This document shows positions 8,094 through 16,404 of a DNA stretch of 34,788 bases, one piece after another. Numbering within the stretch: position 1 is the first letter of the stretch; each line of letters opens with the position of its first letter. The stretch comes from Vicingaceae bacterium (GTDB taxonomy: Bacteria; Bacteroidota; Bacteroidia; Flavobacteriales_E; Vicingaceae). A program made the translations under genes and the position numbers. The notes below the pieces were generated by a model. The model had not been told where the DNA came from, did not search any database, and saw only the letters and a list, made by a program, of their open reading frames with translations. Location: the NCBI GenBank assembly GCA_028336925.1, contig JAOKVV010000017.1:1-34788 (forward strand), read 5' to 3'.

Positions 8094-9629
8094 ATGTTGA
8101 TAAGTGTAGAATTAGCTGGCATTCTTGCCTTGATTTACTTTCTTTTAAGCCATGTGGGTTTATACCTTGTTTTTAAGAAAGCTGGGCTAGAACCATGGAA
8201 AGCATTGGTTCCTTTTTATGGAACTTTTGTAGCTATAAAATTAGTCAAAAAACCATGGTGGTGGCTGATTGTGTATTACATCCCATTCGTTGGTTTTATT
8301 ATTTGGGTAGGAATTCTCACCGAACTTCTAAAACGATTTGGCATCTTCGAGTTTAAAAACCACGCAGCAATGGTGGTTGCAGCACCGGTTTACCTTTATT
8401 TACTAGGAACTAAGGAAGAATACAAATGGAGAGGAAATGATGTAGTGCATAGATGGACGAAGCCAAAAAGTCGTGAATGGGCTGATGCAATAAGCTTTGC
8501 AGTAATTTTAGCAACACTGATTCGTGCATTTTATATTGAAGCATTTACCATCCCTACCTCTTCTATGGAGAAATCACTTTTGGTGGGCGATTTCTTATTC
8601 GTAAGTAAAGTAAGTTACGGATCTAGAATTCCAAATACACCCATCTTTTTTCCATTTGCGCACCACACCATGCCGGGAACCGAGAATGTAAAGTCATATT
8701 TAGAGTGGATTAAATTTCCCTATAAACGAGTTTTTCAATTTGGTGAAGTAGAGCGAAATGATGCTGTAGTCTTTAATTTTCCTGCAGGAGATACAGTAGT
8801 TGTGCAGCATCAGGACAGAACATTTTACCAATTAGAAAGAGATTACGGAAGAACTACTTTGGAGCAACAATTTGATATTGTAGCGCGACCTGTAGATAAA
8901 AGAGAAAACTACATTAAACGATGTGTGGCTATACCTGGTGATGAAATCGAAATTATCGATACCAAGTTATTCGTAAATGGAAAAGAAGCATACCAAGCAG
9001 AAGGAGTGCAATATAGCTATTTGGTAAAAACGGATGGCAGAGGATTTAATCCAGCTGAGCTATTGGATTGGGAAATTACCGAGCACCGCATGGATGGCCC
9101 AAGTTTATACTTTATGCTGTTGACGGATGAAAATAAAGAACGCATAGAAGCCCTGCCTTATGTGAAGCGTGTAGAGCCAATAAACAAACCAAAAGGATAT
9201 TATTCTGATGGTAAGTACGGCAAAAACCTTATTTACCCGAATGACAAACGCTATGATTGGACAGAAGACAACTTTGGCCCAATGACTATTCCGAAAAAAG
9301 GAACTACAGTAGATTTAACGCTTAAAAATTGGCCACTATACAGAAGAATAGTTCAAGTGTACGAAGGAAACCAAGTAGCGGTAAAAGATGGAAATATCTT
9401 AATTAATGGAGAGATCGCTACTTCTTACACCTTTCAGCTAGACTATTATTGGTTGATGGGAGATAACAGACACAACTCTCAAGACAGCCGTTTTTGGGGA
9501 TTTGTGCCAGAAGATCACGTAGTTGGGAAAGCGGTGTTTGTTTGGTTATCATTAGACCCTAATAGATCAGGATTTGATAAAGTAAGATGGAGTAGATTAT
9601 TTACGCCAATTGCAGGAGAGTTGGAGTAA
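8094..9629 (+). CDS. lepB: Signal peptidase I, long Bacteroidota form
   Basis: Removes signal peptides from exported proteins at the outer face of the inner membrane. The 511-residue product is much longer than E. coli LepB (324). Residues 1-105 form an extra N-terminal membrane region with several hydrophobic segments (DUF5684-like). A further membrane anchor at about 131-150 leads into the catalytic box IPTSSMEKSLLVGD, with Ser157 as nucleophile. Lys275 in NYIKRCVAIPGDEIEI is the general base. The last box, GDNRHNSQDSRFWGFVP, is near the C terminus. Between them lies a large insertion (about 295-430), common in this phylum. It begins 4 bases after dapB and is followed by a strong terminator. 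Confidence 0.95.
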   Translation: MLISVELAGILALIYFLLSHVGLYLVFKKAGLEPWKALVPFYGTFVAIKLVKKPWWWLIVYYIPFVGFIIWVGILTELLKRFGIFEFKNHAAMVVAAPVYLYLLGTKEEYKWRGNDVVHRWTKPKSREWADAISFAVILATLIRAFYIEAFTIPTSSMEKSLLVGDFLFVSKVSYGSRIPNTPIFFPFAHHTMPGTENVKSYLEWIKFPYKRVFQFGEVERNDAVVFNFPAGDTVVVQHQDRTFYQLERDYGRTTLEQQFDIVARPVDKRENYIKRCVAIPGDEIEIIDTKLFVNGKEAYQAEGVQYSYLVKTDGRGFNPAELLDWEITEHRMDGPSLYFMLLTDENKERIEALPYVKRVEPINKPKGYYSDGKYGKNLIYPNDKRYDWTEDNFGPMTIPKKGTTVDLTLKNWPLYRRIVQVYEGNQVAVKDGNILINGEIATSYTFQLDYYWLMGDNRHNSQDSRFWGFVPEDHVVGKAVFVWLSLDPNRSGFDKVRWSRLFTPIAGELE

Positions 9630-9649
9630 CCAACAGGTTCATAATATAT

Positions 9650-9687
9650 AAAAAGCCCTAAACCACCGAAGTGGTTTGGGGCTTTTT
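9650..9687 (+). terminator. Strong intrinsic terminator after lepB
   Basis: AAAAAGCCCTAAACCAC and GTGGTTTGGGGCTTTTT pair over 17 positions (one U-G wobble) around a CGAA tetraloop. The stem ends in T-runs on the plus strand and A-runs on its 5' side, so it could work in both directions. It closes the parA-parB-DUF5683-dapB-lepB block. Confidence 0.93.
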
Positions 9688-9798
9688 AATTTTTATTCAT
9701 TACGTCTGAGTCTTGTTTTAGAAAAAACATTGTGCCAAATTGTAATTATTGGATTCTCCCAACATAAAAACCCAGCACCCCACCTTCCAATTCAGATA

Positions 9799-9828
9799 TT
9801 GATTAATGAACGTAAAATAGTAATTTTG
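9799..9828 (+). promoter_or_regulatory. Bacteroidota-type promoter (TTG / TAnnTTTG)
   Basis: TTG at 9799-9801 and TAATTTTG at 9821-9828 are 19 bases apart, matching the TTG-N17-23-TAnnTTTG consensus read by the Bacteroidota housekeeping sigma factor. Transcription would start close to ATG 9833, so the downstream mRNA may be nearly leaderless or translation may begin at the later ATG 9899. Confidence 0.5.
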
Positions 9829-9832
9829 TTTG

Positions 9833-10414
9833 ATGTTCATTTTAGATACCAACGACGAGGTACCAAAGCCCTTTCACGCCGATCTTACCGGTGCGCCCAT
9901 GACCAATTGCGTGCTCTGTAACTGTGAATTTGAAGAATTTACCGATTATTTAATTGAAAAATCATTTCGGCGGGTGAATAGCGGTGTGGTGCACACCATT
10001 TTTGAATACGCAATATGTTTAGACTGTGTGCCGGCTATGCAAGGCAGAATGAGCAAAGAATCGCAGGAAAACATAACAGCATATTTTGAATCGAAAGTAA
10101 ATATACAACAGCGTTTTAGTACTCAATTTGAGCTAAATCAGTTTGATGCCGAAAAATGGATCGACCATTGCCTAATTACCAATAACCCTACAGATCAATG
10201 CGATGAATTTCAAATTTATGGTCAATTCAAAGGAAACCGAATGGTTTTTGGCGCATTTCCCTATGCCATTAGTGGCCAAGTTCTCGATGAAATGATTGGT
10301 TTACTTTCGGCAAAATCATTGGACGAAATGAATGGATTTAAAGACCAAATTATTTCACCCGATCCAACATTAAAAGAATTATTCCCAACCAATAGACCAC
10401 CCATATTAATATAG
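9833..10414 (+). CDS. Unknown protein with two CxxC pairs
   Basis: I do not recognise the family. The 193-residue product has no signal peptide or membrane segment, so it should be cytoplasmic. Near the N terminus are NCVLCNC (C26, C29, C31) and later AICLDC (C62, C65). Two CxxC pairs about 33 residues apart suggest a zinc-ribbon or treble-clef metal site. The C-terminal half ([29 protein letters not shown]) looks like a compact alpha/beta region. The start could be ATG 9833 or ATG 9899, both upstream of the first Cys pair. It is 4 bases before the SUI1 gene, so the two are probably co-expressed, which hints at a link with translation. Confidence 0.6.
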   Translation: MFILDTNDEVPKPFHADLTGAPMTNCVLCNCEFEEFTDYLIEKSFRRVNSGVVHTIFEYAICLDCVPAMQGRMSKESQENITAYFESKVNIQQRFSTQFELNQFDAEKWIDHCLITNNPTDQCDEFQIYGQFKGNRMVFGAFPYAISGQVLDEMIGLLSAKSLDEMNGFKDQIISPDPTLKELFPTNRPPILI

Positions 10415-10418
10415 ACCT

Positions 10419-10757
10419 ATGGCGAAGAAGCAAAAGAAAAATGTGGTGTACAGCACCAATCCTGATTTCAATTATGATTTTGAGGAGCAAGAAGAGCAGG
10501 ATACTTTACCTCCACAGCAACAAGACTTAAAGGTAACTCTAGACAAAAAACAACGAGCAGGTAAAGCAGTTACGTTGATTTATAATTTTGTTGGTTCAGA
10601 AGAAGATTTGAATGCGCTTGGAAAAACGTTGAAGCAAAAATGCGGCGTAGGAGGTTCTGTAAAAGATGGAGAAATTTTAATTCAGGGCGATCACCGAGAT
10701 AAGATTTTAAAACTATTGCACGACGCTAATTATAAAGCAAAACGTGTAGGCGGCTAA
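10419..10757 (+). CDS. SUI1/eIF1-like translation factor (YciH type)
   Basis: A 112-residue protein with a charged, disordered N terminus (1-40) and a C-terminal SUI1 domain (about 42-112). The signature is [44 protein letters not shown], with the conserved [12 protein letters not shown] loop. SUI1 proteins resemble eukaryotic eIF1 and are thought to bind the small ribosomal subunit and affect start-codon selection; the bacterial role is less well defined. It follows the CxxC protein closely. Its stop codon overlaps that of the convergent minus-strand gene. Confidence 0.88.
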   Translation: MAKKQKKNVVYSTNPDFNYDFEEQEEQDTLPPQQQDLKVTLDKKQRAGKAVTLIYNFVGSEEDLNALGKTLKQKCGVGGSVKDGEILIQGDHRDKILKLLHDANYKAKRVGG

Positions 10758-10990
10758 ATGTTATCGAGGTAGTTATCCAATGTACGATCATTTTCAACTA
10801 CTTCAATCCATTGAATTTGATTGAGCCCCATCACTTTAAAAATTTCTACGTAATAGCCGTCAAAGGCAAATAAATGGCAATTGTGCCCGCCGTGAAATCG
10901 AGAAGCTATAAAATTACCCCGTTGCTTAAGCAATTGGTATTTATCGTTTAACGATAGCTTTTTAAATACAGAAGCAGCAACTTTTTCCAT
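10754..10990 (-). CDS. Small conserved-looking protein of unknown function
   Basis: A 78-residue product without a recognised domain. It has an N-terminal amphipathic region ([21 protein letters not shown]), a middle [20 protein letters not shown] and an acidic tail. There is no signal peptide or membrane segment. Codon use and a clean frame between the SUI1 and TIGR02757 genes support a real gene, and the antisense frames are not convincing. The 3' end overlaps the SUI1 stop by 4 bases. The start is ATG at 10990, 36 bases from the divergent TIGR02757 start. Confidence 0.65.
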   Translation of the reverse strand: MEKVAASVFKKLSLNDKYQLLKQRGNFIASRFHGGHNCHLFAFDGYYVEIFKVMGLNQIQWIEVVENDRTLDNYLDNI

Positions 10991-11026
10991 TGATCAACTT
11001 AACTATTCATTCCTTAAAATTGTTTT

Positions 11027-11788
11027 ATGTCGCTCACATTTTCTGATGTTCACGCTTTATTAGAGCAAAAGTATGAGGAATTTAATCGTCCAAACTTCAA
11101 TGACGATGATCCGGTAGGAATTCCGCACCAGTTTTCAAAAAAAGAAGACATTGAAATAGCCGGATTTTTAGCCGCCACGATTGCATGGGGCAACCGCAAA
11201 AGCATTATCAATAATGCCAATAAAATGATTCAGCTAATGGAGGGTGCACCGCACGATTTTATTATGAATCACACTAAAAAGGATTTAAAACGAACGGAAG
11301 GTTTTGTGCATCGTACATTTAATGCACAAGATTTAGCACAGTTTTTTCAGTCGCTTCAGCAATTGTATTTAAAACATGGTGGATTAGAATCTGCCCTTTG
11401 CCAGAGTGCTGATATGGCTCAAAATATTGCTCATTTTAAACAACTTTTCTTTGAGGGAGCTACGAGCTTGCGCACACTCAAACATGTTTCAGATCCTTCA
11501 AAAGGATCTTCTGCAAAGCGCATTAATATGTACCTACGGTGGATGGTTAGGGATGATAAAAGAGGGGTAGATTTTGGCATTTGGAAAAAGGTTTCGCCCG
11601 CTCACTTAATGCTGCCATTAGATGTGCACACCGGAAATGTGAGCAGGAAATTGCTGCTGTTAGAGCGCAAACAAAATGATTGGAAATCAGTGGTTGAAAT
11701 TAGCGATCAATTGCGGAAATTTGATCCCAAAGATCCCATCAAGTATGATTTTGCTTTATTTGGATTGGGTGCCATTGATCATTTTTAA
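11027..11788 (+). CDS. TIGR02757 (DUF2400) family protein
   Basis: A 253-residue member of a conserved family of unknown function that is frequent in Bacteroidota. Typical segments are FSKKEDIEIAGFLAATIAWG (near 38-57), NANKMIQLMEGAPHDFI, KHVSDPSKGSSAKRINMYLR, RGVDFGIWKKVSP, LDVHTGNVSRKLLLL, and the ending DPKDPIKYDFALFGLGAIDHF. The mainly helical sequence with LDVHTGN recalls helix-hairpin-helix DNA glycosylase-like folds, but that is only a resemblance. There is no signal peptide. It is first in a possible plus-strand group with the dihydrouridine synthase gene, 60 bases away. Confidence 0.88.
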   Translation: MSLTFSDVHALLEQKYEEFNRPNFNDDDPVGIPHQFSKKEDIEIAGFLAATIAWGNRKSIINNANKMIQLMEGAPHDFIMNHTKKDLKRTEGFVHRTFNAQDLAQFFQSLQQLYLKHGGLESALCQSADMAQNIAHFKQLFFEGATSLRTLKHVSDPSKGSSAKRINMYLRWMVRDDKRGVDFGIWKKVSPAHLMLPLDVHTGNVSRKLLLLERKQNDWKSVVEISDQLRKFDPKDPIKYDFALFGLGAIDHF

Positions 11789-11848
11789 GAAGCCTGTTAT
11801 TAAGCATGATACTCCTAGAAACTAAACCATTATATTTCATCAATTAGC

Positions 11849-12805
11849 ATGGCTCCTACCCTTCTATCATCTCCTTTACAAGGATTTACAGATTTTCGTT
11901 TTAGAAATGCGTTCCAGAAGTATTTTGGTGGAATAGATACATTCTACTCTCCATATATCCGGCTAAATGGAAAGTTTGAAATAAAACCGGCCTGCGAAAG
12001 AGACATCCTTCTAAAAAACAATGACACCTTGGAGGTGATTCCGCAAATAATGACCAATGATGCAGATGAATTTCTCTTTGTAGCAAAATATGTGCAAAGT
12101 CTGGGTTATAAAGAATTGAATTGGAACCTTGGTTGTCCTTACCCTATGGTAGTAAATCGGTGCATGGGCTCCGGTTTAATAAGTGATGCCAAACGAATCG
12201 ACGATATCTTAAATCGTGTTCATCAGGAGTCTGATATATTAGTTTCTATGAAGATGAGAATGGGTTATGAGCACAATGAAGAAATCTTAGATGTATTTCC
12301 AATTTTGGAGAAATATCCGCTTAAAAATATCGCCATTCATGCAAGAATTGGCAAGCAACTTTACAAAGGCGGTGTTGATTTAGACGGATTTGAACGTTGC
12401 TTAAATGCCTGTCCTCATAAACTATATTACAACGGAGACATTACTACAGTAGAATCTTTTAGGCTTATGCAGGAGCGTTTCCCTTCTATCGATCATTGGA
12501 TGATTGGAAGAGGTTTAATAGCCGATCCATTTCTACCCCAAATGATTAAAAACAACACAACGGTATATCCTGCCAATAGAATTGAGGTTTTTAGCAAGTT
12601 TCACGATACCTTATTTTCGGAATTTGAGCAATCACTCTCAGGCGCTAAGCATATCACTTTAAAAATGTTACATTATTGGGAGTATTTTGCAACAGCCTTC
12701 TCCAATCCTAAAAAAATTGTAAAAAAGATCAAGAAAGCGAATACCATTGAAGCTTACGATAAGGCAGTAAGTGAGATTTTAGAAACAGAATATGAACTCA
12801 ATTAA
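11849..12805 (+). CDS. tRNA-dihydrouridine synthase (DusC-like)
   Basis: An FMN- and NADPH-dependent enzyme that reduces specific uridines of tRNA. The 318-residue product has the TIM-barrel start LLSSPLQGFTDFRFRNAF (residues 5-22), the catalytic-loop region ELNWNLGCPYPMVVNRCMGS with the GCP cysteine, SMKMRMGYE, AIHARIGKQLYKGGVD, YYNGDI, and WMIGRGLIADPF near the end of the barrel. A short C-terminal helical domain follows. Length and the GRGLIADPF phosphate-binding motif agree with DusC-type enzymes; the modified position cannot be fixed by sequence alone. It is followed 9 bases later by a VOC gene. Confidence 0.9.
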   Translation: MAPTLLSSPLQGFTDFRFRNAFQKYFGGIDTFYSPYIRLNGKFEIKPACERDILLKNNDTLEVIPQIMTNDADEFLFVAKYVQSLGYKELNWNLGCPYPMVVNRCMGSGLISDAKRIDDILNRVHQESDILVSMKMRMGYEHNEEILDVFPILEKYPLKNIAIHARIGKQLYKGGVDLDGFERCLNACPHKLYYNGDITTVESFRLMQERFPSIDHWMIGRGLIADPFLPQMIKNNTTVYPANRIEVFSKFHDTLFSEFEQSLSGAKHITLKMLHYWEYFATAFSNPKKIVKKIKKANTIEAYDKAVSEILETEYELN

Positions 12806-12814
12806 CTCTTTATT

Positions 12815-13210
12815 ATGAATCAGTTTATTAGTCAAATTAGTTTAATCATAAAGGATTATGATGAAGCAATTAATTTCTACATCAATAAATTAGGATTTGA
12901 ATTAATCGAAGATACTGAGCGAAGTCCTGAAAAAAGATGGGTGAGAATAAAGCCTAAAGGCGATGGAAGCGTTACTTTGCTATTGGCGAAAGCCAAAAAC
13001 GATGAACAAATGGCACATGTAGGCAATCAAACAGGTAATCGAGTATTTCTTTTCCTCCATACCGATGATATAGAGCGAGATTACCAAAAATTATTGGCCA
13101 ATAACGTCACCATTATTCGACCACCTGGAGAAGCCGATTTTGGGAAAGCATTGGTATTTGCTGATTTATATGGCAATTTATGGGACTTAATAGAACCTAA
13201 AACTGCTTAG
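12815..13210 (+). CDS. VOC (glyoxalase/bleomycin-resistance) family protein
   Basis: A 131-residue single-module VOC protein. The repeats of the beta-alpha-beta-beta-beta fold are visible: ISLIIKDYDEAINFYINKLGFEL at the N terminus, FLHTDDIERDYQKLLANNV in the middle, and GKALVFADLYGNLWDLIEPK at the end with the metal-site Glu (E128). Substrates in this fold range from methylglyoxal adducts to antibiotics, and none can be chosen here. The 3' end overlaps the convergent Lrp/AsnC gene by 4 bases. Confidence 0.85.
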   Translation: MNQFISQISLIIKDYDEAINFYINKLGFELIEDTERSPEKRWVRIKPKGDGSVTLLLAKAKNDEQMAHVGNQTGNRVFLFLHTDDIERDYQKLLANNVTIIRPPGEADFGKALVFADLYGNLWDLIEPKTA

Positions 13211-13671
13211 ATCAGTGGCAAAACGGTAGATCGTTTAATTTCATTTAAAACGAAGGTGCTTTTAATCTGAGCTACATTGGGCAATGCAGCAAGTTTACCC
13301 GATGAAAATTGGTGATATGCGCCTAAATCTTTTACAGCTACTTTCAATAGAAAATCATTTACTCCACCCATTAAATAACATTCCATTACTTCAGGAATCT
13401 TTAATACAGCATCACTAAAAGCATGTATTTCTTCCAACTTTTGGCTGTCTAAAGAAACAGAGCAAAAAACGATCATTGCATTACTAACTAACTGACGATT
13501 AAGCACTGCTACATACTTTTCAATTACGCCCTCTTTCTCATATCGTTTAATTCGCTCATATATAGGCGTTTTAGTCATATTCAACTGTTCTGAAAGTGCT
13601 TTAATATTTACTTTAGAATCAGTCTGAAGTTGCTCAAGAAGCTTGCGGTCGGTATCATCTAATTTAATCAT
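13207..13671 (-). CDS. Lrp/AsnC family transcriptional regulator
   Basis: A 154-residue regulator. The N-terminal winged helix-turn-helix is at residues 5-55 (DDTDRKLLEQLQTDSKVNIKALSEQL, then MTKTPIYERIKRYEKEGVI). The C-terminal ligand-binding RAM domain is at about 65-150 (VMECYLMGGVNDFLLKVAVKD). Family members sense amino acids and often control a neighbouring amino-acid enzyme. Here the divergent gene is a PLP enzyme of sulfur amino acid metabolism, so it is the obvious target. The intergenic region has a -7 element on this strand and two palindromic sites. Confidence 0.92.
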   Translation of the reverse strand: MIKLDDTDRKLLEQLQTDSKVNIKALSEQLNMTKTPIYERIKRYEKEGVIEKYVAVLNRQLVSNAMIVFCSVSLDSQKLEEIHAFSDAVLKIPEVMECYLMGGVNDFLLKVAVKDLGAYHQFSSGKLAALPNVAQIKSTFVLNEIKRSTVLPLI

Positions 13672-13672
13672 A

Positions 13673-13684
13673 GGGAAAATTTCC
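13673..13684. promoter_or_regulatory. Near-palindrome at the lrp start, possible autoregulatory site
   Basis: GGGAAAATTTCC, a near-perfect inverted repeat, begins 2 bases upstream of the regulator's start codon and overlaps its predicted leader. Lrp/AsnC proteins often repress their own gene, so an operator here is plausible but unproven. Confidence 0.3.
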
Positions 13685-13693
13685 TTTAGATTA

Positions 13694-13701
13694 CAAAAAT
13701 A
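13694..13701 (-). promoter_or_regulatory. -7 element for the Lrp/AsnC gene
   Basis: On the minus strand this reads TATTTTTG, a match to TAnnTTTG, 23 bases from the start codon. A -33 TTG at the right distance was not found. Confidence 0.4.
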
Positions 13702-13760
13702 GCAACTTGAATCATAAAATTTCCTACCATTTTAAATTAAATAGGAATAATCACTTCATT

Positions 13761-13772
13761 AATTGATCAATT
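13761..13772. promoter_or_regulatory. Perfect 12-base palindrome between lrp and the PLP-enzyme gene
   Basis: AATTGATCAATT equals its own reverse complement and lies 23 bases upstream of the -7 element of the PLP-enzyme gene, a normal operator position. It is a candidate binding site of the divergent Lrp/AsnC regulator. Confidence 0.4.
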
Positions 13773-13794
13773 TAAAACTGATTCCTATAATTAA

Positions 13795-13802
13795 TAATTT
13801 TG
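13795..13802 (+). promoter_or_regulatory. -7 element for the PLP-enzyme gene
   Basis: TAATTTTG matches TAnnTTTG exactly and lies 24 bases before ATG 13826. The nearest TTG upstream (13763-13765) is 29 bases away, too far for the usual spacing, so the promoter may depend on an activator. Confidence 0.45.
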
Positions 13803-13825
13803 CAGTGTAAATAAAACAACAATTG

Positions 13826-15079
13826 ATGAAAAAGCCACTACACCCAGAAAGTTTAATGATGACACACGGATACCAACCTGAATTATCAGAAGGAGCCGTA
13901 AAACCACCCATCTTTCAAACATCCACATTTGTGTTTAAAACTGCTGAAGAAGGAAAAGCCTTTTTTGAAGTTGCCTACGGATTAAGAGAAAAAGGAGAAC
14001 AAGAAGAAATGGGGTTGATTTATAGTAGAATTAACAACCCTAACTTGGAGATTTTTGAAAATCGTTTAAAGCTTTGGGATAAAGCAGACGACTGTGCTGT
14101 TTTTGAGAGTGGTATGTCGGCTATTAGTACCGTGCTAATGGAGTTTCTGAAACCAGGTGAGTTGTTAATTTACAGTTCGCCAACTTATGGTGGAACAGAT
14201 CATTTCATTAATGATTACCTCAAAAGAATTGGTGTAGATAGTGTTAGTATAAATGCTGATGATAGTAAAGAAGCGATTCTTGAAAAAGTTAGAGCAACAG
14301 GCAAATCCGACAAAGTTGGGTTAATTATGATTGAAACGCCATCAAATCCAACCAACTCACTAATAGACATTGCGATGTGTAAAGAAATCGCGGATGAGTT
14401 ATCAAGTGAAACACAACAAGTAAAATTGGCGGTAGATAATACATTTATGGGGCCTATTTGGTGCCATCCGATAGCGCATGGAGCCGATTTAGTGATGTAT
14501 TCGGCAACAAAATATATTGGCGGTCACAGTGACTTAATTGCAGGAGCTGTTTTAGGTAATACCGAAGACATGATTCGAGTAAAAACCTTAAGAACATTTT
14601 TAGGAAACATGGCAAGTCCGCATACGTGTTGGTTACTTACGCGAAGTTTAGAGACATTAAAAGTGAGAATGGAACAACAAGCTAAAAGTGCTATTTATGT
14701 TGCAGAATTCCTTAAATCGCATCCGAAAGTTATTGATCTAGTATATCTTGGAAACTTAGAGAAAGGTTCTAAAGCGTACAAAATTTATGAAAAGCAATAT
14801 TCTTCTCCCGGCGCAATGATTTCATTTGAAGTGAAAGGTGGAGAAAAACAAGCCTTTAAATTTTTAAACCACCTGAATTTAGTAAAACTAGCGGTAAGCC
14901 TTGGAAGCACAGAAAGTTTGATACAACACCCTGCCTCTATGACGCATGCAGGAATTGCGCCTGACGATAAAATCAAAATGGGCATCACCGAAAGTTTGGT
15001 GCGTATTTCCATTGGTGTAGAAAACAGTGAAGATTTAATTCATGACATTGCTCAGGCACTTGATGCAGTAAACAATTAA
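13826..15079 (+). CDS. PLP-dependent Cys/Met metabolism enzyme (cystathionine gamma-synthase/methionine gamma-lyase family)
   Basis: A 417-residue fold-type I PLP enzyme. Key parts are IYSRINNPN (substrate/phosphate loop), FESGMSAIST (cofactor stacking region), IMIETPSNPTN, VDNTFMGP with the Asp that binds the pyridine nitrogen, and YSATKYIGGHSD with Lys229 as the Schiff-base lysine. The C-terminal domain has SLGSTESLIQHPASMTHAGI and RISIGVEN. Members make or cleave cystathionine, homocysteine or methionine; the precise reaction cannot be read from sequence. An Lrp/AsnC regulator next door favours an amino-acid-responsive lyase. Start: TTG ATG at 13823-13828; ATG 13826 is preferred. A clear terminator follows. 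Confidence 0.9.
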   Translation: MKKPLHPESLMMTHGYQPELSEGAVKPPIFQTSTFVFKTAEEGKAFFEVAYGLREKGEQEEMGLIYSRINNPNLEIFENRLKLWDKADDCAVFESGMSAISTVLMEFLKPGELLIYSSPTYGGTDHFINDYLKRIGVDSVSINADDSKEAILEKVRATGKSDKVGLIMIETPSNPTNSLIDIAMCKEIADELSSETQQVKLAVDNTFMGPIWCHPIAHGADLVMYSATKYIGGHSDLIAGAVLGNTEDMIRVKTLRTFLGNMASPHTCWLLTRSLETLKVRMEQQAKSAIYVAEFLKSHPKVIDLVYLGNLEKGSKAYKIYEKQYSSPGAMISFEVKGGEKQAFKFLNHLNLVKLAVSLGSTESLIQHPASMTHAGIAPDDKIKMGITESLVRISIGVENSEDLIHDIAQALDAVNN

Positions 15080-15100
15080 TCAACCAACAATATCTTTTCA

Positions 15101-15138
15101 TACAGCAGTGGCTAATTCAAGTCACTGCTGTATTTTTA
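15101..15138 (+). terminator. Intrinsic terminator after the PLP-enzyme gene
   Basis: TACAGCAGTG (15101-15110) pairs perfectly with CACTGCTGTA (15123-15132) around a 12-base loop, followed by a T-rich tract. Confidence 0.88.
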
Positions 15139-15234
15139 TTGTCACAAATCATGTTATTGGAGTCGGATCTCAAATAATATGAGGAAATTTGCCCTTAACT
15201 GAAAAGCACCCTAATGACCATGAAATAGCACGTA

Positions 15235-15954
15235 TTGTTCGTTTTGTTATTCATAAGTTTATCTCAACTGTTTGCACAAGAAACAGATTACCTCAGCAGC
15301 CGAACATGGTTCCTGTTAGTCAATCAATTACAAATTAATGAAAAATGGTCTGTTACGAACGAAGTACATGAACGAACATCAAAGATGTTTCATGAACAAG
15401 GCCAGTTTTTAGTGCGCCCATCAATTAATTATCATTTAGATGAAAAAACAGAATTCTCTGTTGGTTATACCTACGTTCATCTTTGGCCAAGTAAAACCGC
15501 TACAGAGCAACTTGAAAACAACGTACACAACATTTGGGAACAAGCTAATTTCAAATTTAATGTAGGTGAAATTGAATTTCAGAACAGATTTCGCTTAGAA
15601 CATCGCTGGCTTGGTGATTTTATAACCAATAACAACCAAACGACTAGAGATGGTTATCGATTTTCAAACCGATTTAGGTTTCGATTTACAGGTACACGAA
15701 CTGTATACCGTTTTAACCAATTTGCTACCAGTATCTTTATCAATGCATTCGATGAACTTTGGGTCAATCAAAATAGCCAACTATTGCCAACTAATTTTAC
15801 TAGAAATTGGTTGTATATTGGCGCAGGAATAGCTTTTAATATATATACAAAACTACAATTTGGCTACCTCAGCCAATATGATTTCGTATCAGACAATACT
15901 TACAGTAGAACTACTATTGGGCAGCTTACATTTATTAAAAACTTTAAAAGATAA
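15235..15954 (+). CDS. DUF2490 outer-membrane-type protein (possible nonsense codon at codon 3)
   Basis: A beta-strand-rich protein of about 239 residues. It begins with a hydrophobic signal region ending LSQLFAQ and has DUF2490 features: RTWFLLVNQLQINEKWSVTNEVHER, VRPSINYHLDEKTEFSVGYTY, FQNRFRLEHRW and YRFSNRFRFRF. Alternating aromatic strands suggest an outer-membrane barrel; the function is unknown. The start is odd: the reading frame upstream is ATG AAA TAG CAC GTA TTG, so ATG 15220 meets an amber codon at 15226-15228. If that codon were AAG, the product would begin with an ideal signal peptide (MKKHVLFVLLF). As read, translation must use TTG 15235, leaving a signal region without basic residues. 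The rest of the frame is intact. Confidence 0.75.
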   Translation: MFVLLFISLSQLFAQETDYLSSRTWFLLVNQLQINEKWSVTNEVHERTSKMFHEQGQFLVRPSINYHLDEKTEFSVGYTYVHLWPSKTATEQLENNVHNIWEQANFKFNVGEIEFQNRFRLEHRWLGDFITNNNQTTRDGYRFSNRFRFRFTGTRTVYRFNQFATSIFINAFDELWVNQNSQLLPTNFTRNWLYIGAGIAFNIYTKLQFGYLSQYDFVSDNTYSRTTIGQLTFIKNFKR

Positions 15955-15984
15955 CCCAACCAAACAGTTACAATACCTTGCAAT

Positions 15985-16377
15985 ATGACTTACGAAAATG
16001 TGTTTATTGAATTTTGGGACAGCGTTAAAACTAGCGCCGAAGCAGGAGAATTTGCCAAACTTACCATGGCTAAAACAATTGGCAAACCTGAATTAAGAAA
16101 TATTTTTGTCCGACCTGTTTATGCTGATTCAGGATTTAAGGTACTTTTAAAACTGCGATATCGATCTAGAGAAAAAGATGATATCGAAAATGAAATGTCG
16201 CTAGAAGAAGCTTTTGAAATAGTAAAGAAGCACTTAAAAGAACCCTTTTATACGGTTCTTCTTTTTACTATAGCAGAGGATATCACATTCAAAGTCAATA
16301 AAAAAGGTGCAGGAAGTATCACTAAGAATGTTCCAACTTTCACCCAAGTAACCGAAGCCAAAATGGATGACGAGTAA
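15985..16377 (+). CDS. Conserved-looking cytoplasmic protein of unknown function
   Basis: Not recognised. The 130-residue product has no signal peptide or membrane segment. It looks alpha/beta: a helical start (NVFIEFWDSVKTSAEAGEFA), a strand-rich centre (NIFVRPVYADSGFKVLLKLRY), an acidic helix (EMSLEEAFEIVKKHL) and a strand pair (FYTVLLFTIAEDITFKVNKK). The tail is acidic. It follows the DUF2490 gene by 30 bases and may share its transcript. Codon use resembles the neighbouring genes. Confidence 0.65.
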   Translation: MTYENVFIEFWDSVKTSAEAGEFAKLTMAKTIGKPELRNIFVRPVYADSGFKVLLKLRYRSREKDDIENEMSLEEAFEIVKKHLKEPFYTVLLFTIAEDITFKVNKKGAGSITKNVPTFTQVTEAKMDDE

Positions 16378-16404
16378 TTTACTCGTCTCAATTCAACCTT
16401 TATA

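Noticed and set aside
9676-9921. 81-residue plus-strand ORF after the lepB terminator
   Set aside because: It starts inside the terminator stem, has no recognisable features, and overlaps the better-supported CxxC protein in another frame.
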